A stretch of 64,000 nt of DNA from Echinometra lucunter (GCA_029962745.1 CM057171.1:21301791-21365790); one strand, 5' to 3'. Numbered from the stretch's first letter, positions 34,305-46,190 are shown. The notes: generated by a model not told the origin, from the sequence alone. Program-made: numbers and translations.

Positions 34305-35393
34305 AGGATCTTGATTAATTCTTTCAACATCTTTTCATCTGTGCTGAATGGACTAGACTATCAAAATGAACAGGACATAGGAGGAATTTATGGAGAGGCT
34401 GGAAAATTGGACATCTTTGCCAGCGTATCATTTATAACTTTCGCCATCCTTATACTGGTTAGCAATGTTTTTGTTCTGGTTGTTCTTCGCCAAGCTCGCA
34501 AAAGGTTTGACAAAATCATGCGATTTCTTATCCAGACGTTAGCTGTTTCGGATCTAGTCGGGGGTGTTTCATGTGGCCTCCATATCATACTTTATTTCAT
34601 GTTTAAGACGTTCTCTTTGTCTGTGCGGATCTGCAATTTGGTCCCCCTCTTTACATTGTACATGCTTCTGAAGTCGCTGTACATCTTGAGCCTGATCAAT
34701 CTTTACAAGTGCATTTCTCTCTTGTACCCGTTGACCTATCGGCGTTACTTGGACCTCAGAAGGGTGCGCATAATAGTGATCCTGTTGAAACCTGGTGTGT
34801 TTGGCTCTGTAGTGCCTCTGCTACCCATTGGTGGGAAAGGATTCGGTGGAGTATTAGACTACGTGTGCAATTTTACTGATTCATGGGATAGGACACCGGA
34901 AGTAAACTATATGATGGGTGTAGTAGCTGCTGTGATTGTAGCTGAGTTAATAATCCCTCTAATCATCCTTACTACCACAAATGTCAAGCTTCTGATCATT
35001 GGATGCAAAGCTGCAAAGAGAGTCGCGAAATCAAAGCAGCAAAGCGCTAACCATCTCATGTCTGCGTCCTCTGCAGAAACCTGCCAACTCGGCCATCAGG
35101 GTAACGCCCTCAACGTTCGCGAGAATATTCGTTTCGTGCGCGGCTTCAAGGGCATTCGCACTACCCTTACGATCACGGGTATGCTCAATTTATCTTGCAT
35201 TCCATTTTGTAGTTTAGCCGTTTCGTCAATCATAAACCAAGAAGCGATTAGTGAATCCGTTACATTGGTTACTGCGTATATCTTTCTTCTGAGTAACGCT
35301 TGGTGGAATGCCCTTATCTTCCTCTATGCTTCTAAAACTTTCAGAGAAGAGGCAAACAAACTGAAGAATGATTTAATTAAAAGACTTGTTTAA
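34305..35393 (+). CDS. GPCR 3 open frame, lacking an in-frame start (possible pseudogene)
   Basis: A 363-codon open frame after a TAA at 34302, encoding a full seven-span receptor: SNVFVLVVL (TM1), LAVSDLVGG (TM2), YKC replacing DRY, SCIP replacing CWxP, NALIF replacing NPxxY, helix 8 ASKTFREEA, and an ECL2 Cys with sequon NFT. No in-frame ATG precedes TM1; the first is in KIMRF after TM1. An ATG at 34364 in another frame reads MNRT then TAG. This mirrors MNNIT and MNLT of GPCRs 1 and 2, and the spacing to the conserved GACATC is 10 bases shorter than in GPCR 2. Either a start-proximal frameshift has damaged the gene, or an upstream exon supplies the start. The rest of the frame is intact, so any damage is recent. 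Confidence 0.8.
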   Translation, partial: RILINSFNIFSSVLNGLDYQNEQDIGGIYGEAGKLDIFASVSFITFAILILVSNVFVLVVLRQARKRFDKIMRFLIQTLAVSDLVGGVSCGLHIILYFMFKTFSLSVRICNLVPLFTLYMLLKSLYILSLINLYKCISLLYPLTYRRYLDLRRVRIIVILLKPGVFGSVVPLLPIGGKGFGGVLDYVCNFTDSWDRTPEVNYMMGVVAAVIVAELIIPLIILTTTNVKLLIIGCKAAKRVAKSKQQSANHLMSASSAETCQLGHQGNALNVRENIRFVRGFKGIRTTLTITGMLNLSCIPFCSLAVSSIINQEAISESVTLVTAYIFLLSNAWWNALIFLYASKTFREEANKLKNDLIKRLV

Positions 35394-35399
35394 GAAAAG

Positions 35400-36640
35400 G
35401 CGCACATGTCTAATTAAATGTGGTTTGAATATTAAAGGCCTATTTGGCATGTCCCATTATATTAGTCTTTTGATGCCCCAGACATTACCAATGGTTATGG
35501 AATGATACTAACATGAATGGTATCATTTCACTTCTTCTTGTAATGCCAAGTTGTTGAATATGTATTACAAGCAGAAACAGAATCTTCCTTTAAGAAATCA
35601 CAGGCAGTTAGAAATGAGTGAACACAGATTTGGTAGGCTATCGCTAGAAAAATTCAAAAAGGGTCTCAAATCCTACATCTTCACATCTTATTGAAATATG
35701 ATATACACTCATATATATACATGTTCATTTACATATGCATTTTCCTTCTTTCTCTCTCTTTCCTTATCTCTCTTACTTCGTATATCCATCGGCGCCTCAG
35801 AATTGTTAACTAGATCGATGGCGCATTACAAATGCTTTGTTTGTCATTATTATATGGGAGTGTACTAACGTACTACACATACTAGGAGTAGATTCTTATT
35901 TGCTTCACCCTAAAAAAAAGTGGTTAAAAATCATTAGCTTGGTTGAAACTTTGAACCGACCAGCTGTTGGTTTTAAACAAATCCCCATAAGTTTAAAAAC
36001 AGGTTCCTTTTGAACCAACAGTTGGTGGGTTCATAATACCGATCTATATGATTTTGTTGTTCCTTGGAGTATCTTGCAACTGTCGTAATTGTACGAGTCG
36101 TATGACTAGTTGTTTAAATTAAGAATCTACAATTTATTATTAATGCTTTATACCAAGTTTGAAGTGGAATAGAAACCTTTTTAATTACTGATTTATGTAT
36201 TTCCTTCTAAGCTTTATTCATAGGATTACAACTTATATGAGGGATCCACATTACGAACCCTTCCTTTTCTTTCTTAGAATAAAACCAAACATACTTGTTA
36301 CACCGTACATTGATATGTATATATGTATGTTCTCTGTTTTATGTTTCAAAATGCAATGTATAATTTATATGTTCATACGTTTGCATGTTTGATCTTTTTT
36401 TAATCGTTATGAATTGTTTTTGTTGGAAATGGAAAGTGAATTAAACTGAATTGTGTATATAAGCTATACTTTGAACCAAGATGCGTAACGTTTCATACCA
36501 CATCAGAATCATGAAAACATTAATTAATTAATCATTTTAACAATTATTTATCTATGGGTCTGAAGACCTCCTCACAGAGTATGAGTCTCTATGTACAAAT
36601 TTTCTGTACAAAATATTCAAGAGATTTGTTGGTTTGGTGT
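35400..36640. other. GPCR 3 downstream region
   Basis: Mostly AT-rich non-coding DNA with one compact MITE at 35921-36055. A short frame at 36195-36392 has no recognised family. Confidence 0.4.
35921..36055. mobile_element. Compact foldback MITE with GGTTAAAAATCAT ends
   Basis: A 135-bp copy with ends GGTTAAAAATCATTAG and the reverse complement of ATCATATAGATCGG, and inner GAACCGAC and TTGGTT words. It is the shortest of three related elements (others at 4541 and 44509) and seems to be the family without any inserted core. Confidence 0.7.
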
Positions 36641-36652
36641 ATATATATAGGT

Positions 36653-36822
36653 CCAGGGGGTGTTTCATAAAGTTGTTCGTAAGTTACGCACAACTTTACG
36701 CACGACTGGAACATGTTCTTGGGTGCTAATCAGATTCTCAATCATTTACATGTAGCATCATAACACCAGTCGTGCGTAAAGTCGTACGTAACTTACGAAC
36801 AGCTTTATGAAACACCCCCTGG
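36653..36822. mobile_element. Foldback MITE, CCAGGGGGTGTTTCAT ends
   Basis: Arms CCAGGGGGTGTTTCATAAAG and its reverse complement at 36803-36822, with GTTCGTAAGTTACG continuing the pairing. The centre is AT-rich. It abuts the left, truncated end of the hAT-like element that follows. A related TTTCATAAAGTTGT end occurs near 9795. Confidence 0.8.
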
Positions 36823-38061
36823 TCCCTTTTGAAATGAAAAACAAAGAGAAAGAGAGAGAAAGGAGAGGGAAGAGGAAGGAGGGAAAAAGAACAAAAAAAG
36901 AGGAGTTAGGTGCCAAAATAGAGTAATAATGGCTTGTTTGCTTGTGCAGGTTTGATGACGAAATAACACTGGTAACATGAAAGAGAGCATAGTTTTCCTC
37001 GCTCGCTGCGCTCGCTCGTATTATATTTAGATACAGGATGTTTTCGGAAAGCAAACACATTTGGCAAGTGAGATCAACGAATATAAAATATAGATACCTT
37101 GGGGCCCATCATGTATTTTGATGAATAATTATCACTTCTATACCATAAAAAAGAGTATATATTTTTTTTCTTGCTGCGCTCACTCGTATAATATTTAGAT
37201 ACAGGATGGTCTTTGAAAGCAAATATATTAGGTAGGAGAGGTATCTTAAAGGCACATCGTGTATTTTGATGAAGAACTTTCACTTCTACCATGAAAAGGA
37301 GTATACATGTATTCTTCCTCGCTCGCTATGCTCGCTCGTACAATATTCAGATACAAGATGGATTTGGAAAAGCAAACGAATTCGGCAAGCGAGGCCTATC
37401 ATGTAATTTGATGAAGAATTATCACCTACCATAAAAAGAGTATATATATTTTTCCTCGCTCGCTGCGCTCGCTCGTATAATATTTAGATGCAGGATGGTC
37501 TTTGAAAGCAAATAAATAAAGTAAGAGAGGTGACCAAATATATCAAAATAGATATCTTAAAGGACCATCATGTATTTTGATGAAGAACTTTCACTTCTAT
37601 TGAAAAGCAATATATAATTTTCCTCGCTCGCTACGCTCGCTCGTATAATATTCAGATACAAGATGGATTAGGGTAAGCAAACGAATTCGGCAAGCGAGGT
37701 GACCAAATGTACCTCTTTAAGTTACATATCTCATAGTTAATACCATCGTGTATTTGGATGAAGAATTATCACTTCTACCATAAAAAATAGCATATAGATT
37801 TTTTACTCGCTCGCTGCGCTTGCTCGTATTACAGTTAGATACAGAATGTTTTCGGAAAGCTAACACATGGCATGTGAGGTGAACAAATATATAATCAAAA
37901 AGGAAAATATGATAGAGACACACAATTGAACATGCCTCATGGGCTTTATACTGTTGAATTTGTCGACATTGGTCGTCGGCAATCGGAGGCACTGTTTGTC
38001 GGCAATCTGGCCTCTATACCCCCCCCCCCCCCATTAAAAAAAAAGTCTAGCGACGCCCTTG
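36823..38061. mobile_element. hAT-like element, family A copy 2 (6 units, left end missing)
   Basis: The right end reads TCTAGCGACGCCCTTG after a C run, matching family A ends. The interior has six units with GCTCGCTGCGCTCGCTCG cores at about 37000, 37172, 37318, 37456, 37625 and 37806. The usual left end with a G run is absent; the element starts at the foldback element at 36822. No matching target duplication was found, which agrees with truncation. Confidence 0.75.
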
Positions 38062-39274
38062 CTCATCATAGACAAAAATCATAACATTTCCAATATTAAT
38101 TACATTTAAAAAAAAAAGTTATACAATGTATACACAAAAGAACTAACATCCGAACAAAACATAATGACAGCGAACGGAAGAGCTATAGGAATAAAGTTTC
38201 CCGCACAGGAGAACTCAGAAGCTGCCTGATATAAATCTATGAAATAGAAATCAACTGAATTATTTGAAGCTGGCCATGGATTTAGCAAGGGGGCTCATAT
38301 TAAATATATTAAAATGGACGTCTTTCCGCAGGCCGAATTAAACTAACACGAAGAGCAGATACACTAAAATATTGTTTATGTAAATGATGATGTTTGAGAC
38401 CAAATAGCTTTTACGTGCATGCCCACCAATACAGATTTCATTGTGAAAACATAACTAAAAGCAAACGTTATCTTTGTAAACTGTGATGGCCTCTGTTGCA
38501 TGCATGCAATATTTTGTTTGATTATTTCCCGACGGCTTTAGGGAGGGTCCGTGTCCTACTCCTATCCCATTTAAACCAGTGCTCCCATTTTACAATTCGG
38601 AACACCTGAAAAGTTCAATATATTTTGCTAGCAGGATATTCTTCAGAATAAACTTTGCCTTTTCCTCCTTCCGGCCCAATTTTAACGAGAATTCTATCTG
38701 GATTCACCCGTCCATGAACGTGCCAGATCTTTGAACCATTCACCACGACATTGAAAGATACTCTTCCAAACCTTTGAAAAGCATGATTATGACGGATGAC
38801 ATCTCTTTATTGGAAAGACGGAGCGTATAATTGCTAAATTTTTCACGGTGCACCGCGCACTAATGGGTTGGGGTTTTTTTTGGTACAAAATCATATTTGC
38901 ATCCGTCCTACCCTGTATCAATTCATCAATTACGATACACAGTACCCCAGTATGTCCATTATCTCATGGCTAAATAAGCCATGGACAAGGCTAACGAAAG
39001 TGGAAATACGTGAAAAACAGCACACCTCATATATTAGTACACAGGAAGATGAATACAGGTGCCTAACTGTGATGCCTAACATAATTAAGCTGATTTTTTC
39101 CAGTTTTTATTTAGATATTGAAATTACAGTTCTGACACCGAGATTTACCCATCCCTATCTTTAACGTATCTAGAGCTGCTGTGGTCAGAGGAGTGTTCAG
39201 TTCTGAAAAGTGTCTGGCAAGAAAAAGAAATAAGTAGAGAGAGAGAGAGAGAGATAGAGAAGGGCGGGGAGATG

Positions 39275-39313
<39 letters not shown>

Positions 39314-40980
39314 GCGGGAGAATAGGGAGATGGAGGGGGAGAGAGAGAGAGAGAGAGAGAGCAGTCTAATATATATTGTAGGCAATTTGAACATGTTGAA
39401 GGGGTACTTTGGGGGGGGGGTGGTACGTAAAGTTGGCAGACTTGTGCTAATTTATTTTCTGGGGGAGTGGGGCAGAGCTAGGGCATAGGGCGGTCGTGTT
39501 CCCCCACAATCCACTATTGCAAGGGCTGTCACCAACGAATTGTCAAAATAAGCAAACCATATACGGGGGGGGGGGGGGGGTAGTAAACCAATCCCCGTTA
39601 GTCTTCAAGATGCCGTTCCGCTGCACAAAATCTGAACAAACACTGGCCTTTTATTCATTTGATGGTGAGCAAGATTGTACCTCATGAAACAATAATCAAA
39701 CTGGTTTCATAATCCCACCAATGACGTCATCAATCACGTGTCTTGTCTCGAAGAGAGATAATTTCTCTTGGTGACACGTACACCCGTATAAAGTACCTGT
39801 CGTAAAATGAAAGGTTTGTAAACAGGTTCATGTAGTCCTATCAGGCTTCCAGATTACTTTTCAGAATACTCGTCAATGGCCAGCATGAAATTAGTGCTCG
39901 CATTTATATCAATTTGCTCAGCTTTTATTTCAAGAATGAAATAAGCTTAGAGTGACAGGTATTTACAATCTTGAATGTTTGCCATCCGGCGAGGAAACCC
40001 TTTGAGACACTGCAATAAACTAACAGAAAAAACCTGCATCCGGCTAAACACCTTAAAATCTTTGTGTCACTATACCGTGGTATATCAACCGATGTCTCTC
40101 CTTTTCATTGTGGTTCTCAGATTATTCTTTGAATGATCAGTCGTCCATCTCTCACTGTAGCATCATTTATCTGAATTTGCTCGGCATTTATTTTGGAAAT
40201 AATTTAAACCCAATCTCCGAATGTTTGCGATCCCATTATTAGCATAATGTGGGATTTTTTTCCGGACTGGTTGATTAACTACTGAACCTGAAGCGCCTTC
40301 TTTGAGGCATTGCATAAAATGATATCGTCACTGTGTCTCTTGCTTTTTTTCCATTTGGGATTTACGCTCTTTGAATGATTACTTGTCATCGTTCATGATT
40401 TTTGTTGTGATATTGACATCGATGCCAATGTGAGTGTTTCTTTTCCAGTAGATACTACGAGCAGTGTATGTACCTACGTATCCATAAAGACGGTATTTGA
40501 CTAAACAATTTCTTTGAGGAACCAAAGTGCTATCTTCATTCTCTATCTCTGTTGTGATATTAGTTTAAAGATTACTCTGTAATCCTTATCAGTCATGAAT
40601 ATTTCGTAATCGAAGGGACTACTTAAATATTTATTTCTAATGTTGGATATCGGCCATCCTATTAATTATTTTTCAGACTTTGCAAGTGGATAATACTATG
40701 TTATCTGACCACAAACGCCTCTCGACAATCGCACAAGTAATGTCAGTTTGATATTGATCGCTACAGGCCTACAGATGAAAAGATATACAAATATTTATTT
40801 TAGTTTTCTACAAATCCCGCATGTTGATAATTCTCAGATGGAATTTGTTATGGAGTAGTAAGAACAAGAACTGATGATCGACGAATATACATAGTTCGTC
40901 GTCAACCGCGGTATCTTGCAGGACGACATAGGGTGATTGATTATTGATCGCCTTTACTTTCACCACCTTCTCCGTAATAC
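38062..40980. other. Non-coding stretch before GPCR 4, with GA repeats
   Basis: Contains interrupted (GA)n repeats at about 39232-39361 and G runs at 39411 and 39566. No convincing coding exon. Short frames (38868-39164, 39496-39687) have no recognised family. Confidence 0.5.
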
Positions 40981-40986
40981 CTTAGG

Positions 40987-42126
40987 ATGTCTGCCACAAT
41001 GTTGGAGACAATTACAGCACTGGCTCAATCAGAGACATCTGCAACGGATGAAGTGAAGACCGTCATCTTTAAGGACATTGACTTCGCGCATGTTTTCTGT
41101 TGTATAGTATTCTCACTACTTATCCTTGGCTCCAATACTTTCATTGTGTATGTTCTGAGGAAGGGCAGATACTACTTCGATGAGGCAACAAGTTTCTTGT
41201 TTCAAATTCTGGCATATACGAACCTTGTTGGAGGATCGGTCGGCGCCTTCATCCATGCTCTGTATTTCGTTTTCATCAATAAACCAATATCTAACATCAT
41301 CTGTCAAGGTGTGCCGTTTTTCATAACTTACTGTTCTATGAACTCACTTTACCTAGTCTGCCTTATAAACGCACAGCGTTACTTCGCAGTGACGCGCCCC
41401 TTCAAGTATATACGCGTGGCGACCGTGAAACGGTTCAAGATTGTCGTCTGCGTTAGCAATTTGCTAGTCACATGCATGACCGTCATTACTTTGCCGATTG
41501 AAGGACTTCCGTTCACCGAGACCTTGGCATTGACCTGCAGTGATCGATTCGTTAATGTGGTCATCTCTAACGTCGAGACGGAAATAGGGTTTGGTTTAAT
41601 GATCATCGCAATCGGACTCCCGTTACTTGTGCTAACCTTTTTCAACTTTCGGTTGCTTGCGATTGCATATACTTCACGCCGACATTCACTGAATTCGACG
41701 CACAGCCGTACCGACAAACAGAACCGCACCACTACATGCAAGCACATGCTGCATATCCCTCCAGGCGATTCTGAAAAATCTTCACATCGTCATGCTACAT
41801 ACCATAGTGGCCTAAAGGGCCTCAAGACGGTGGTCGTCATTTCTGTCTTGTTCTACGTCTGCTGTCTACCCTTTGCTCTAGCTCTGATCTTGACCATCAT
41901 CTACGGTGAACAGTCCTACTATTTTTACTTCGTCTCTCTCTCCCTCTTGCTCTGCAACTGCTGGTGGAACGGCCCCGTTTATTTCTTCACCAGCAAGACG
42001 TTTCGGGAGAAGTCGCTAGAGGTCCTTGGTATGAGAAAGCATCGGAGGACTCCCGCTGAAGCTTTAACAAGGGAGAGTAGCTTAACACAGAGTTACAACC
42101 ACCATCATGTGACACAATCAACTTGA
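40987..42126 (+). CDS. Single-exon rhodopsin-class GPCR 4, divergent member
   Basis: A complete 379-residue intronless receptor. Landmarks: SNTFIVYVL (TM1), LAYTNLVGG (TM2, so Asp 2.50 is Asn), extracellular Cys in NIICQG and LTCSDR, QRY in place of DRY (NAQRYFAVTRPF), CCLP in place of CWxP, NGPVY in place of NPxxY, helix 8 TSKTFREKS. The N-terminus is longer and acidic, without a sequon, and the C-terminal tail is longer, with His- and Ser/Thr-rich parts. It belongs with GPCRs 1-3 by its WWN and CxP signatures but is the most distant. Loss of Asp 2.50 would alter the sodium site used by most class A receptors; the effect here is inference. Confidence 0.93.
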   Translation: MSATMLETITALAQSETSATDEVKTVIFKDIDFAHVFCCIVFSLLILGSNTFIVYVLRKGRYYFDEATSFLFQILAYTNLVGGSVGAFIHALYFVFINKPISNIICQGVPFFITYCSMNSLYLVCLINAQRYFAVTRPFKYIRVATVKRFKIVVCVSNLLVTCMTVITLPIEGLPFTETLALTCSDRFVNVVISNVETEIGFGLMIIAIGLPLLVLTFFNFRLLAIAYTSRRHSLNSTHSRTDKQNRTTTCKHMLHIPPGDSEKSSHRHATYHSGLKGLKTVVVISVLFYVCCLPFALALILTIIYGEQSYYFYFVSLSLLLCNCWWNGPVYFFTSKTFREKSLEVLGMRKHRRTPAEALTRESSLTQSYNHHHVTQST

Positions 42127-42129
42127 GGC

Positions 42130-42975
42130 ATCCTAGACAACAAACTCAACATTTCTAATGGCAACTTTAAAAAAAAAACATATCTGTCAAAAGTTCCTTT
42201 TGTTTACGTAAATTCCTTCAAACAAATTTGAATTTTTTATCAACGGTGCAAGAATAACTGCACACAACAGATAGGGCATCCTGCCCCCTTTAAAAAAAAC
42301 CCAAAACAAATGAAGCTATCTTTAAAGATAAGATCATGATAATACACATGGAAACTGATGTAAATTGGACTACTGGAAAATAAGCGTAAGCATACTACGT
42401 AAAAAAAAAAGAAAATAGAAGACTTTCGAGAAATTATAACTCAGGGAGAATTCCGATAACATATTGAAAACCCACAAGAGTCGTGTTCGGAAAACGTAAA
42501 CGTAATACCCTTTGTGATTTCCGTTTCTTTCGAAAGGCGAATGACAGAATGATAAAAAAGTTGCTTGAAGGGTGCTGATTGTCGAAAATGTCGTATTTTA
42601 GATTAAGGCTGGCATGAAATGCTTCGTACACAGCGCTTTGATTTGTAGGAGAGAGGAAATGGTAGTTGTTCATTCCACATGTCTTTCTGCACACCAGCCT
42701 AGTACAGAAAAAAGAACGCAAGAGTTGATAAACAAAATATTTGTAAATACGCCATCCTCTATACATAAAAGGAGATATCCATGTGTTTCAGTGATAAAAT
42801 TTCAGATCACAATAGTCTCATATCATATTCTTGTTTCAAAAATGGTTCATGATAGAATGTAGTCAGATCGCTATTACTATTATGTAGCATGTGAACATTG
42901 TGGAACAATTGTGTACTCTTTTAAAATTATGCTGAAGATTCGAGGCAAATCTACTGTTGCCTTGTTAAGAATATG
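42130..42975. other. GPCR 4 downstream region, no gene seen
   Basis: AT-rich sequence with no recognised coding frame. The minus-strand frame 42434-42766 and plus-strand frame 42614-42862 overlap and neither resembles a known family. Confidence 0.4.
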
Positions 42976-42983
42976 AGTGGATC

Positions 42984-43207
42984 CATGGGCGGCGCTACGG
43001 GAAGGGGGGGGGGGAGGGGGCAGGGACGGCCACCCCCCATGATTTTTCAAGAGACCAATAAAGAAGAAGAAAACATGTGAGAAAGAAGAAAGAAGAGTAA
43101 GGGTAAATGAATACCCCTATTTTTTTCATTCAAACGTATTAAGTAAACTCACCTGTGGGTCATCTTGCCCCCCCCCCCCCAATCAAAATGCCTTGGCGCC
43201 GCTCCTG
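42984..43207. mobile_element. hAT-like element, family B copy 3
   Basis: Ends CATGGGCGGCGCTACGGG and GGCGCCGCTCCTG, flanked by AGTGGATC (42976-42983) and AGTGGATA (43208-43215), a 7/8 match. A G run lies inside the left end and a C run inside the right. The AAG-rich interior resembles the CT-rich interior of the copy at 18883 in the opposite orientation. Confidence 0.8.
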
Positions 43208-43289
43208 AGTGGATAGGCCATTGAGCGTTTGGGTATTCCCCCCCCCCCCCCTCACTTGACTGATTAACATAGTGAACAAAATCAGCAGA

Positions 43290-43450
43290 TTAGCCGTTTT
43301 GTAGCCGTTTCTCCACTCTTTTATCTGTTTACAGCCGTTTTGTAGCCCTTTTGTAGCCCTTTTGAAAACGGCTACAAATTCGGCTAGAAACTGCAAAAAA
43401 CGGGAAACGGTTACAAAACAGCTACAAAACGGCTGCAAATCGGCTAAAAA
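43290..43450. repeat. Inverted GTAGCCGTTTT repeats
   Basis: Repeated GTAGCC(G/C)TTTT words in the left half are answered by ACGGCTACAAA words in the right half, forming an imperfect palindromic cluster. It overlaps a long minus-strand frame (43160-43612) that has no recognisable domain. Confidence 0.65.
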
Positions 43451-43619
43451 AAATGCGCTTTGCAAATTTGGTTGTGTTAAGTCGAGTTGACATATGACAT
43501 GAAAATCCCCCGATTCGATCGAATCTTTTAGTCCCAGTTGGCCAGTGGTTGAATGTCGAATGGACGGTTTGCGGATGCACCCCTCCCGCCATTTTTTTTT
43601 CTTACTCTGCATCTAATAT

Positions 43620-44500
43620 GCACCTCGGTGGTTGCCACCCTACCTCAAAGTGGAGGTGTGGGTGGTGAGCAACACTGGTGTAAATCCGTTTCGATCGATG
43701 TGTAAGTGGGTGGGAGGGGGGATCGAAATCTTTGCCGAAATTTCTGTAGGGCGAACAGGCACACGAGTAAGATACACCCAGGGATAAACGCTTGGATACA
43801 TGCACACTCACCCCGGACACTCACCCACGTCCAATGTGTGTGGCTTTCTAATCCCATAGCATTTCAACTGTTATTTATTATTACATTACAAAAATTTCAA
43901 CAACTGATAAACATATTATTTCTTACTGGAAAAGTGTGTGCTGGTGTGTGTGAGGGTGAGCTAGGGCGTGTGTGCGTGTGTGTAGGGAGATGGTAATCTG
44001 TACAAGCAATTCCTCCTCTATAAAAAGTATGGGAGGCATATACTCTTTATCCGCCGGATTTTATGCCAATGGTGCCCAACCCCGTGCGCAACATGCATCA
44101 GCATAGCTTTCGTATATGGATTTAGTGCTTTATAATCAAGATAATCAGACTGGGACTAAGATTCGGTTGGATAATGTTGACGTGACCGGCTATCAAGCGA
44201 CCCTCATGCCACAAAGCGGCCGGCCCTCGAGGCAAAATACCGTGCTGTCCGGGGGGGGGGGGGGGTCCTAAAATTTCCTGGCCAGTCCGCCTCGACTGTA
44301 ATCTAAAGAGACCGAATAATGAGGTGACGTAAGATTGGTTATTTTAGTACACTGTGATGTCATGTTACCCGTCGATGTTTAATGTTTTAAAAACTTTGTC
44401 CCGAATCCACAAAAGAAATTAAAAGTTAAACCTTAAATCTCCAAAATCGTAAAATGCGTATGTCCTCTTGCCCAATGGACGGGTAGCAATGCGCTTTCAT
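43620..44500. other. Non-coding stretch, no gene seen
   Basis: Contains a GTGTGT-rich stretch at about 43934-43985 and a G run at 44250-44265. Overlapping frames on both strands at 43600-43996 have no recognised family. Confidence 0.4.
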
Positions 44501-44508
44501 AACATTCT

Positions 44509-45153
44509 CAGAAAAGTCGCTTAAAAATCATTAGGTTGGTTAAAATACGAACCGATCAATTATTGGTTTGTGAAAAATCCTTAAAGTGATTACACAATGG
44601 TAAAAAAATATTTTGATATATGATCAAGAATAGAATTCTAAGAAACATTACATTAAAAATATGATGATTTTCAATCGAAATCAATGCATTTTGGCTAATT
44701 TTATCATAAAAGTAAAGAGCTGACCCAAAAAAATTTGAGGATGAGGTATGACGTAAAAGTGGGTACCCAGCTTCGCGCATTGCAGTTGTGCTGCGCGCTA
44801 GACTGTACAATATGTATTATACCTTGCGCGCATTTTGCTATAAGTGCGCGACAAGGTACCCACTTTGACGTCATTTTGACGTAAAAGTGGGTACCCAGTT
44901 GAAACTGGGTCACAGCTGAGGGGTCAAAAATATCCTGAAATTTTACCACATTTGGGGGTTTCCTTGGCAACAGGACTTTTAAAAAAACTTTAGATAAATG
45001 ATTTTCTGCTAACAGAATCATGCTCTTTCAAATGAGCTAACATTGTTTCAGCATTGGGTACCCCCTTTAAGTTATGTTTTGCATATGCCTACAATTTTTA
45101 ACCAACAGATGGTCAGTTCGTATTTTAACCAACCTAATGATTTTTCTTAGAGT
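44509..45153. mobile_element. Foldback MITE with a different inserted core
   Basis: The outer ends (CTTAAAAATCATTAGG...GAACCGAT and its inverse near 45110-45145) match the families at 4541 and 35921. An inner segment, 44580-45071, has its own ends (CTTAAAG(T/G)G...CTTTAAG) and repeated GTAAAAGTGGGTACCCAG motifs. The core differs from that at 4541. Confidence 0.7.
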
Positions 45154-45860
45154 GTATACGCTCACTGGTACGTATCTTCGCTTAATTACTCTTACTTGCG
45201 CTTATTTTATTGGAATGAATAAACCAATGTGTAAATAGAAATCTATTTTGTCAATTCCGGCCTTTGAAATTCAATGTTACGTATAAAGTACGTTTATTTC
45301 TAATCACGTTTCTTTCCTTCATTAGTACAGGCATAGTAGTATTGGTATTAGTACTGTAACCTGGATGCAACATAAAGAATAATAAACCAACAAAGGATAA
45401 AACAATACAAATTAATTTTATGGCAATGTCAATGACACCCTGGGGAAAAATCACTTTTAATGAAAAAGAGGATATTGCTTCAATCTCTCTGTCAGAGTGA
45501 TTGAAGCAATTTCCATCACAATCGGTTACGAAATGAGAAAGTTATGAATTTCTGAAAAGTCTCGAAATACTTTCTATGGCGATCCTCAAATAGGCAATGT
45601 TGCTTCAAAATGGCAGGCTTACAGTACAATTCTTGAAATGTTTTGTACACAAAATTTCATATTTTGTCCAATATCTCTCATGGTGCAGCTTGTCTCTTCC
45701 TTAGCTCGAGATATAAACGGTATCATGGGATAATGTATTAGACACAAATGAGTTCACATTTACATAAGTGATACTTATTCTCCTTCAGATTCTGGCCTTT
45801 TTTTTTTTTTTTTTTTTTTACTTCCAGCACATCTAAATCTTCATTTACACCCCCCCTTCT

Positions 45861-45954
<94 letters not shown>

Positions 45955-46190
45955 ACCTCCCTTTACTCCAGCTCATTCATTCTTGGTCCGTAGGTGCATA
46001 GAAAAGAGAGTGGATGCCACTTATGCGGGATTTGTTTGCTTTTTCTTTTTTTATTGGCTGCCACTGATATTGGTACTTGCTCCAGTCAATTGATTTTCTA
46101 AAGGACCTTGATTTTCGCCAGGTTCATTGGGTGCCGTTTTAATTAGACGGGTTTGGATTTAGCGCCTCCCGGATAGACGTCCTAGTGGTG

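Noticed and set aside
43160..43612. 150-codon minus-strand frame
   Set aside because: Spans the inverted GTAGCC repeat and a transposon edge with C runs; no recognisable domain.
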